In this document: in pieces, positions 24,317 to 28,736 of the stretch
How positions within the stretch are numbered: position 1 is the stretch's first letter
How the letters are laid out: each line of letters begins with the position of its first letter
Origin: a virus
DNA length: 28,736 nt
Direction: 5' to 3' (one strand)
Virus record (IMG/VR): IMGVR_UViG_3300030101_000849
Span: 1 to 28,736 of that record
Translations under genes and position numbers: made by a program
Notes under the pieces: model-generated
The model's database searches: none
The model's input: only the letters and a program-made list of their open reading frames with translations
Told to the model about the DNA's origin: nothing

Positions 24317-25867
24317 TTATTTATCTCCTTCTTCTTCTTCAGGATCATACCATAATCCATCATCATTTCTAACCCAACCTTTTTTCTCTAACTCAGGCAC
24401 ACAAACAAACTGACCATCTGTTGTCTCACCAATCTTATTATCTCTGTATATCATGCAAGTCCACTCGCACTCAAAGTAACCTAAGTCATGTATCTGATCA
24501 TTAGGTATCCACACATCTTCTGGCTCAGAATATACACAATTCTCAGTGTCCCAAAATTCATCTAGTTCCTCAATATAGATAACGTGATCGTGATCTCTCC
24601 AAACATACTCTTCATGTGGATACACCTGAACAAGATCCTCATGTGGATAGTAGTCATCTGTCCAAGAACAGTAATCATACCTCTCATAAAAACAATCCTC
24701 ACAATACATCTCATCACCATAAGATCTTATATAGTCCTCATCAATATGACAACCACAGTCATCACAAGAACAACCTCCCTCATGCAGAATACCATTATAC
24801 TGACTAGCATCAATATCACCATAGTTATCTATCACTAAATAATCTTTACTTTCTATTGATAAACTTCTAGGTTCATAATCTAAGTAAGGTCCGATTACAC
24901 CACCATCATAAGGTATGTGTAATAACCTAGCACCTACCCAATCAGCATGTTTACGTTCAGCATCAATCCTATCTAACTCATCTTTTATTTTATCCATAGA
25001 ATGCTCACACACACCATAAATCGGACCTGCCTGTGGTCTATCCGTCTTATCTGTATGATAGACTAAACATCTAGAACCTGTGCGACCTTGACTATCTTTG
25101 GTATAGTAGAGAACAAAGTCACCTGATCCATACACATAAGCTGGATGATGTGATTGATCTGCAAAAGCATATCGCATACAAGAACAAGCAAGGGACTTAC
25201 GCATAACAGTAGTCTTAGGATTGCCCATAGGTGCGTGGTTCTCTTCTTTGTACACACTAGCAATTACATTTGGATCACTAGTATGATGCAAGGTATAATC
25301 TTTACTACCAAACTCAAGATTGTATTTGTCTACTACTTCCCCAAGACCTGCATCACTAAGCTCTGGAAATATCATACGAATAGCTTTACCCACTTTCATA
25401 GCAGTTTCTCTCTCACGTATACGATCTTCATAAGATTTAGTAATAGATATCTTACCCACAAACTTTTGTGAACGAAAAGGATTAAGACAATCTAGACGAT
25501 CACGTAGTTTATTATCTGGCATACTAATAAACACACCTGCTACATTACTGTGAAACCAATCACACAGTTCAGCATCAACTCTTGAGTGATCCCTGAATAA
25601 TGAATTGTTACTTTTGGTGACAACTGCACCCCAATCTTTAAGCACAGGATCAGTAATCTCTTTACCTTGATAGACCTTGAAACCCTGCTCACAGTTTGTA
25701 ACATGATAAAGAATATTATCGATAAGCACCATGCCATCTTGTAATATATCATCATCTGTTTTGGTGAATCTATCCCCCCTCAATATAGGATAGGCTTTAC
25801 CTGCCCTGTAAGGAATATCAGCAGGATAAATCGCACCATTACGTTCTGGTTTTATGTAAAAGCTCAT
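24317..25867 (-). CDS. Large early protein with C-terminal Cys-rich (zinc-finger-like) domain
   Basis: 516 residues, ribosome site GAGGAG. The central part contains a SLACSCMRYAF block followed by a GSGDFVLYYTKDSQGRTGSRCLVY region; I know this SCMR-type layout from uncharacterised phage proteins. Residues about 383-415 hold closely spaced cysteines and a histidine (CSCDDCGCHID, MYCEDCFYERYDYC), very likely a treble-clef or LIM-like zinc site. The last 100 residues are highly acidic and rich in Asp, Glu, Trp and Tyr. No catalytic motif is recognised. By position it is an early gene, and it is preceded by two tiny coupled ORFs. A host takeover or nucleic-acid-binding role is inferred from the zinc cysteines. 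Confidence 0.75.
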   Translation of the reverse strand: MSFYIKPERNGAIYPADIPYRAGKAYPILRGDRFTKTDDDILQDGMVLIDNILYHVTNCEQGFKVYQGKEITDPVLKDWGAVVTKSNNSLFRDHSRVDAELCDWFHSNVAGVFISMPDNKLRDRLDCLNPFRSQKFVGKISITKSYEDRIRERETAMKVGKAIRMIFPELSDAGLGEVVDKYNLEFGSKDYTLHHTSDPNVIASVYKEENHAPMGNPKTTVMRKSLACSCMRYAFADQSHHPAYVYGSGDFVLYYTKDSQGRTGSRCLVYHTDKTDRPQAGPIYGVCEHSMDKIKDELDRIDAERKHADWVGARLLHIPYDGGVIGPYLDYEPRSLSIESKDYLVIDNYGDIDASQYNGILHEGGCSCDDCGCHIDEDYIRSYGDEMYCEDCFYERYDYCSWTDDYYPHEDLVQVYPHEEYVWRDHDHVIYIEELDEFWDTENCVYSEPEDVWIPNDQIHDLGYFECEWTCMIYRDNKIGETTDGQFVCVPELEKKGWVRNDDGLWYDPEEEEGDK

Positions 25868-25899
25868 AGTTTTTCTCCTCTCTTAGCTGTTGTATACAT
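25864..25899 (-). CDS. Micro-ORF 2 (11 residues), coupled leader of the 516-residue gene
   Basis: ATG overlaps the TGA of micro-ORF 1 (TGATG) and the frame MYTTAKRGEKL ends in TGA that overlaps the start of the 516-residue gene (ATGA). The large gene's ribosome site (GAGGAG) lies inside this ORF, so ribosomes reading it would uncover or pass that site. The peptide itself is probably unimportant; the arrangement suggests translational coupling. Too short to be supported by composition. Confidence 0.4.
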   Translation of the reverse strand: MYTTAKRGEKL

Positions 25900-25958
25900 C
25901 ACTTACCACCTTTCCATAAAGTAACTAAGTATTGCCAATGGTTATCTTTATTATACAT
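25899..25958 (-). CDS. Micro-ORF 1 (19 residues), MYNKDNHWQYLVTLWKGGK
   Basis: ATG 25956-25958 has a strong AAGAGGTGG ribosome site at proper distance. The 19-residue peptide ends with TGA that shares bases with the next ATG (TGATG). It is aromatic and basic, with two Trp, not simple AT-rich filler. It lies alone in the only gap between the 82-residue gene and the 516-residue gene. Strong initiation signals argue that it is translated; whether as peptide or as leader is not known. Confidence 0.45.
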   Translation of the reverse strand: MYNKDNHWQYLVTLWKGGK

Positions 25959-25984
25959 ATACCACCTCTTTTTTATTATGTCAA
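25956..25984 (-). promoter_or_regulatory. Weak candidate promoter before the micro-ORFs
   Basis: On the - strand, a perfect TTGACA (25979-25984, containing the TGA of the 82-residue gene) is 17 bases from TATATG (25956-25961); a perfect TATAAT lies six bases further (25950-25955) but at 23 bases. The start would fall inside micro-ORF 1, so the promoter and that ORF may be alternatives. Confidence 0.3.
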
Positions 25985-26229
25985 CTGTGTAAAAAATTAA
26001 TTTCTGATTGTATTTTTTCTTCCTTTTCTAATATCTCACTATCAAGAGTTGCTTTTAATTCTTTTAGTTGGGCTAATGTCCAATGGTCACGAATTAAATA
26101 AGCAGTTCGCATAGTATTACATTCATGTTTATCTATTCTTTGTAAATAATTATAACCATATTCTTTGTGTTCTTTTTTAGTGTGTTTAAAACCATCACCC
26201 ATTTCTTCATTTGTTTTCCAATGTTTCAT
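25981..26229 (-). CDS. Small charged helical protein
   Basis: 82 residues from ATG 26227-26229, chosen because GAGGAGG lies about seven bases upstream; the open frame before it has no such site. The sequence is rich in Lys, Glu and His (MKHWKTNEEMGDGFKHTKKE), and its C-terminal half (LAQLKELKATLDSEILEKEEKI) is a strong amphipathic helix, a likely coiled coil. Its stop TGA lies inside a TTGACA box. Early-region position suggests a host-interaction or regulatory role; no family recognised. Confidence 0.65.
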   Translation of the reverse strand: MKHWKTNEEMGDGFKHTKKEHKEYGYNYLQRIDKHECNTMRTAYLIRDHWTLAQLKELKATLDSEILEKEEKIQSEINFLHS

Positions 26230-26261
26230 TTTATAATCCTCCTCTATGTCAAACATAATTT

Positions 26262-26549
26262 TTAAGACCAATCATTTCTATCATCAACATACAATGGATA
26301 ACCTAGCCTTTTGTAAAAGTCAGCACAGGCATCCATCAAATTCATATCATAGTGTCCACTATAATAAGTATATTGACCATCATCCATTACATCTTCAGCA
26401 ATGGTCATAAAGGGTCGATCCTTAAACGTAGGATTAAGAACCTTACAAATAATATAAGTATTACCCGTATCATTAGTTTCTCTATCCATCACTAACACTT
26501 CAGTCATACCTATATAAAGGCAGTTGTACATCTTTTCATACTCATTCAT
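26262..26549 (-). CDS. Small acidic early protein
   Basis: 95 residues from ATG 26547-26549 (GGAGAG five bases upstream); an ATG at 26564 lacks a ribosome site. Composition is acidic and rich in Met, Tyr and Asp, with blocks such as YIGMTEVLVMDRETNDTGN and TYIICKVLNPTFKDRP suggesting a small beta-rich domain, and a C-terminal ACADFYKRLGYPLYVDDRNDW. No membrane segment. Function unknown. Confidence 0.6.
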   Translation of the reverse strand: MNEYEKMYNCLYIGMTEVLVMDRETNDTGNTYIICKVLNPTFKDRPFMTIAEDVMDDGQYTYYSGHYDMNLMDACADFYKRLGYPLYVDDRNDWS

Positions 26550-26560
26550 ATAACTCTCCA

Positions 26561-26686
26561 TCATTTAATTATAATAGGGTACAAAAACCCACTCATACCG
26601 AATAGATTAAGTACCAACTCAATAAGGTATACCACCACTATAATAATGATACAATACCTTAATCTTCCATAAACATAATAATCCAT
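26561..26686 (-). CDS. Tiny membrane protein (41 residues)
   Basis: ATG 26684-26686 has GGAG six bases upstream. The product begins MDYYVYGRLRY and continues with a hydrophobic stretch IIIIVVVYLIELVLNLF, a clear membrane segment, then GMSGFLYP. The TGA stop overlaps the first two bases of the ATG 26562-26564 and precedes the ribosome site of the next gene. A positively charged residue pair before the segment fits the positive-inside rule. One more example of small membrane proteins in this early block. Function unknown. Confidence 0.55.
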   Translation of the reverse strand: MDYYVYGRLRYCIIIIVVVYLIELVLNLFGMSGFLYPIIIK

Positions 26687-26691
26687 GAAAC

Positions 26692-26795
26692 ACTCCATCA
26701 CTTAAATTAATAGGCAGTTTTACTAGATGCCTAGCTAGGTGAAAGGTTCATTCTTATTTAGCTAATGAGCTTTATGCGTGTGACTCCATCACTTA
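26692..26795. repeat. 13-base direct repeat ACTCCATCACTTA
   Basis: Copies at 26692-26704 and 26783-26795, 91 bases apart. On the - strand each reads TAAGTGATGGAGT, which carries a GGAG ribosome site; the first copy serves the 41-residue gene and the second leads only to a five-codon frame. A related TGATGGAG is before the 95-residue gene. May be remnants of a duplicated gene boundary. Confidence 0.5.
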
Positions 26796-26902
26796 CATCA
26801 AGTGTTATAATGAACCAATAACACAAATAAACAAACAATACATCATTTGTTTATTAATATTATTGAATAGGTAAGCAACCACCTCATGCGTAGCTGCTTA
26901 CC
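26745..26902. repeat. Series of three inverted repeats in the early intergenic region
   Basis: Between the 183-residue gene and the 41-residue gene lie 229 bases without a convincing gene. They hold GGTAAGCA/TGCTTACC (26870-26877, 26895-26902), AATAAACAAA/TTTGTTTATT (26826-26835, 26846-26855) and GGTTCATT/AATGAACC (26745-26752, 26809-26816), the last enclosing small hairpins such as CACTT/AAGTG. On the - strand the second is followed by U-rich sequence and may be a weak terminator; the last may be a structured leader or small RNA. No tRNA T-loop is present. Confidence 0.55.
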
Positions 26903-26915
26903 TTATAAGGATCAA

Positions 26916-27467
26916 TTACTTAGTCATTAAGTATTCATTGATAAGTTTGTAAAAATCCATATCAATGTTATCTACTTTATGCTTTTCGCTATCTTTCTCA
27001 GCACCTTGTAAAGCTTTCTCAATAATTGCTTTTGTTTGGTTAGCAATTTTAAGAGTATCAACACCCTTGTATTCAGCTTCTTTTGTGAAAGTAGACCAAG
27101 TATTTTGATGTGCAGTCACCACATCATCATAAGATACCTTAGTCTGTTTCTTATTATATGTGAAAAGAGATTTTCCATCATCACCCTTTACCCATTGAAA
27201 ACCACAATGTGCTTCAATCCATGCTTTGATTGCGTTATTGCGTACTGCTGATCCATCAAGCTCTAATACTAGAGTATTCATAAATCTGCAAGCAGTGCCT
27301 ACATCACCTGATTGATGCCAACGTAACATCACTTTAGTCAATACTGATTGAATAGCATTATTAACAGTTTTTACTTTTGATTTTACTGCAATAATATCTT
27401 TCTCAATCATTGCATCAGTTACAGTTACATTTAAAGTTTTTGGTAATTTTACGTTTGATTTAGTCAT
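26916..27467 (-). CDS. First early gene: helical protein of unknown function
   Basis: 183 residues from ATG 27465-27467, chosen for the GAGGAG upstream; an in-frame TTG-type start to 27521 is not supported. It is almost all helical and mixed-charge, with Trp-containing segments (VMLRWHQSGDVGTACRFMN, AIKAWIEAHCGFQWVKG) and a Lys/Asp-rich C-terminus. Good candidate promoter at 27539-27567, giving it its own transcript as the first gene of the leftward arm. I do not recognise the family. Early-gene position and high charge make a DNA- or host-protein-binding role possible. Confidence 0.7.
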   Translation of the reverse strand: MTKSNVKLPKTLNVTVTDAMIEKDIIAVKSKVKTVNNAIQSVLTKVMLRWHQSGDVGTACRFMNTLVLELDGSAVRNNAIKAWIEAHCGFQWVKGDDGKSLFTYNKKQTKVSYDDVVTAHQNTWSTFTKEAEYKGVDTLKIANQTKAIIEKALQGAEKDSEKHKVDNIDMDFYKLINEYLMTK

Positions 27468-27538
27468 AATTTTTATCTCCTCATAATATGACAAATATTG
27501 CATACCATCATTGATATACAATACAATTCATACATCAC

Positions 27539-27567
27539 ATTATAAGAAACTTGAAAGGTGCGATAAA
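27539..27567 (-). promoter_or_regulatory. Candidate early leftward promoter
   Basis: On the - strand, TATAAT (27539-27544, perfect) is 17 bases from TTTATC (27562-27567, weak -35). It lies about 70 bases before the 183-residue gene and overlaps one arm of a long inverted repeat, which suggests regulation by a protein bound at the -35 region. Confidence 0.5.
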
Positions 27568-27654
27568 CAAAGATTAGACATAACATACTAAGAGTGTAAA
27601 CAATCAAGCCATACACTAATAGCGTACTGCTAAACACCTCTTTGCTATCGCACC
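27557..27654. repeat. Long-range inverted repeat upstream of the first early gene
   Basis: GGTGCGATA (27557-27565) and TATCGCACC (27646-27654) are perfect complements, extended by CAAAG (27568-27572) and CTTTG (27640-27644), and enclose a second pair AGTGTA (27593-27598) / TACACT (27612-27617). The left arm overlaps the -35 region of the early promoter. It could be paired protein sites or a structured RNA. Confidence 0.6.
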
Positions 27655-27915
27655 TAATACTGCCGACCCACTCGCTTTTTTGCATACCTTTAACGTATAC
27701 CATACTTTGATAGTAACTAGCACTTCTGTGGACTGTCTGATTACAGGTTACTTGTGGTTAGCTTTCAACCCGATATCAGCAATATAAGACTACTCTATTT
27801 TTTATAGGGAAAGTTTTATGAGTAGTTATAGAAAACCCTATTATCTTATTATATATAAATCTAAAATTTCTGTTTTTATAAAATCCTTTTGTTGTCGTTG
27901 TTAAGTGACAGATAA

Positions 27916-27942
27916 TAACCCTTAAAAACTTTACAAGGGTTA
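27916..27942. repeat. Eight-base hairpin TAACCCTT / AAGGGTTA
   Basis: Arms at 27916-27923 and 27935-27942 with an 11-base loop. The + strand continues into an A-run and then TTTAACTTTTTT, so it is at best a weak terminator. It lies in the control region with no gene next to it. Confidence 0.4.
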
Positions 27943-28129
27943 ACAATAAAAAAAATTTAACTTTTTTGTAAAATAGTTGTTAAGTTATTGATATTAAAGA
28001 GAAATAAATTTTTACATTACGTTACGTCAACTAATAAAATAAATTAATATTATTAGTGTAGTTTAGAATAATTCTAAATAGTTTTGATTAGTGTACAATA
28101 TTCTAAACAATAGGTAATTTTTAAATAAA

Positions 28130-28230
28130 TAGTTTAGCATTAAACTAAATTAATGAGATAGTTTAACATTAAACTAATTTGATGCAGTATAATCTAATGA
28201 TAAACTAAATAATGATTTAATACTAAACTA
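28130..28230. repeat. Array of TAGTTTA-N4-TAAACTA palindromes
   Basis: Two near-perfect 18-base copies (28130-28147, 28159-28176) and two with degenerate left halves (28190-28207, 28213-28230). All four right halves are exactly TAAACTA. Start-to-start offsets are 29, 31 and 23 bases. A related palindrome, TTTAGAAT-A-ATTCTAAA, is at 28062-28078. Typical of operator clusters or replication-initiator sites; the binding protein is unknown. Confidence 0.7.
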
Positions 28231-28358
28231 AAAATGTAATTCTTTTAGGGATATAGCCACAAAAACACTAAAAAGTGATGCGATATCAATTATTTATAGT
28301 CGTTTTATAATCTTATATTCTAAAAGTTATCTAATAAAATCAAATACTTAGCTAAAAA

Positions 28359-28425
28359 TGTCAAGAACTTGACGAATATGTCAATATTTTGACGCAACTC
28401 CTCATCAAGTGTCAAATTTTTGACA
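28359..28425. promoter_or_regulatory. Triple palindrome TGTCAA-N4-TTGACR
   Basis: Three 16-base sites: TGTCAAGAACTTGACG (28359-28374), TGTCAATATTTTGACG (28379-28394) and TGTCAAATTTTTGACA (28410-28425). Offsets of 20 and 31 bases are near two and three helical turns, so all sites face the same side of the DNA. Arms are fully conserved while the centre varies, as expected for dimer-bound operators. Regulator unknown. Confidence 0.75.
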
Positions 28426-28466
28426 GTAGTTTTAAAGAAAGGTAGGGCGCGCAAGGGCCAGTACCC

Positions 28467-28513
28467 CCCCTCTAGATAGTATGTATACCCAATGACAGAG
28501 GGGTAAATTTTTG
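28467..28513 (+). terminator. Terminator-like hairpin in GC-rich island
   Basis: CCCCTCT (28467-28473) pairs with AGAGGGG (28497-28503) around a 23-base loop, followed by TAAATTTTT on the + strand. The loop is long for a classic terminator. It would separate the arrays to its left from the rightward promoter at 28601. Confidence 0.4.
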
Positions 28514-28600
28514 AAGTGTTAACTACATGGCTGTTAACAAGTAAATTTAGAGTAATTGTTGCAGTAATCCTACATATTTTAATTTATTTTGTATTAATAC

Positions 28601-28630
28601 TTGACAGGGGGGCATAAAGTGTTATATAAT
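28601..28630 (+). promoter_or_regulatory. Consensus rightward sigma-70 promoter
   Basis: On the + strand, TTGACA (28601-28606) and TATAAT (28625-28630), both perfect, are 18 bases apart. Transcription would start near 28637, within tandem ACTTAAAGT boxes, and leave the window to the right. This is the strongest promoter seen in the window and suggests a rightward gene just beyond base 28736. Confidence 0.75.
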
Positions 28631-28632
28631 AT

Positions 28633-28709
28633 ACTTAAAGTAATACTTAAAGTGCTTTATTACTACTTCTTATATAGTATTAATAATATACTTTAAGTAT
28701 ACTTTAACG
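28633..28709. promoter_or_regulatory. ACTTAAAGT box cluster at the rightward promoter
   Basis: ACTTAAAGT occurs at 28633-28641 and 28645-28653 (12 bases apart), its reverse form ACTTTAAGT at 28690-28698, and a degenerate copy at 28701-28709. They lie at and just after the predicted start of the rightward transcript, the place of a repressor operator. The same 9-mer occurs twice before the DoxX-like gene. Confidence 0.55.
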
Positions 28710-28736
28710 TAAATCATAAAAATTTTAATCTTTATT

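Larger units (their letters stand above)
27704..28736. other. Gene-poor control region of about 1 kb
   Basis: No reading frame of useful length with a good start signal is seen on either strand. Base composition is extremely AT-rich except for 28441-28470. It holds the two palindrome arrays, several hairpins, the rightward promoter and the ACTTAAAGT boxes. In a phage with opposed arms, this is where an origin, immunity operators, packaging site or attachment site would be expected; none is proved here. Confidence 0.6.

Noticed and set aside
24584-24838. + strand frames opposite the Cys-rich gene
   Set aside because: Low-complexity His/Thr/Ile composition typical of antisense shadows of an Asp/Tyr-rich gene; no start signal.
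26745-26816. Possible tRNA because of the 72-base length and closing stem
   Set aside because: No TTCRANY T-loop, wrong arm sizes and no plausible anticodon arm on either strand.
27473-27703. Open frame of 76 residues on the - strand with a membrane-like segment
   Set aside because: It spans the early promoter and the long inverted repeat, has no ribosome site at usable starts, and its codons in the first part are unlike those of the neighbouring genes. Probably chance.
27818-27904. 28-codon + strand frame beginning MSSYRKPYYL with AGGGAAAG upstream
   Set aside because: Too short to judge, isolated in the control region, ends in a Cys-rich stretch without pattern. Ribosome-site match alone is not enough.
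28130-28425. CRISPR array
   Set aside because: Repeats are short palindromes with unequal spacing and no spacers of uniform length; no cas genes in the window (the Cas4-like exonuclease is a phage replication nuclease).

Overview
The window looks like part of the genome of an AT-rich marine tailed phage. The virion genes and the replication genes form two opposed arms, there is a tyrosine integrase, and no rRNA, tRNA or host metabolic operon is visible. Three things point to a phage of abundant AT-rich bacterioplankton, with SAR11-type hosts as a reasonable guess: the very low G+C, a tail-fibre end of the kind seen in cyanophages and pelagiphages, and a T7-style replication set (primase-helicase, family A polymerase, single-strand binding protein, nucleases) with a B12-dependent ribonucleotide reductase. 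The replication gene set resembles HMO-2011-type and pelagiphage podoviruses, but this is recognition from memory, not a search result. Terminase, portal, capsid and any phage RNA polymerase are not in the window and must lie outside it or be absent.

Left arm, + strand, 1-11054: the 3' end of a tail fibre gene, three small genes (two with membrane segments, candidate lysis or virion proteins), a 1073-residue Q/N/A-rich structural protein with 11-residue repeats, a tail-lysozyme-type muralytic protein, two virion-like proteins, and a 1221-residue protein that is probably an internal virion or ejection protein. Genes abut or overlap and look like one late transcription unit.

Right arm, - strand, 27467-11051, read right to left. 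First comes an early block of small genes, including a 41-residue membrane protein, two tiny coupled ORFs, a Cys-rich 516-residue protein and an M20/M28-type metallopeptidase. A membrane-protein operon led by a DoxX-like protein follows, then the integrase, then primase-helicase, DNA polymerase, SSB, a Cas4-like exonuclease, a second PD-(D/E)XK nuclease and a metallophosphoesterase. The last block is a nucleotide block (MazG-like hydrolase, class II ribonucleotide reductase, a gp1.7/DUF3310-like protein). The two arms collide tail to tail with overlapping stop codons at 11051-11054. Candidate sigma-70-type promoters divide the right arm into transcription units, and several have the stop codon of the preceding gene inside the -35 box.

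The right end, about 27.7-28.7 kb, is a roughly 1 kb gene-poor, extremely AT-rich control region. It contains two different arrays of phased palindromes (TAGTTTA-N4-TAAACTA, and TGTCAA-N4-TTGACR), an isolated GC-rich island with a terminator-like hairpin, and a consensus rightward promoter whose start region carries tandem ACTTAAAGT boxes. The same box occurs in the promoter of the DoxX operon, so the two may share a regulator. This region is the best candidate for a new regulatory, origin or immunity system; its binding proteins are not identifiable in the window.
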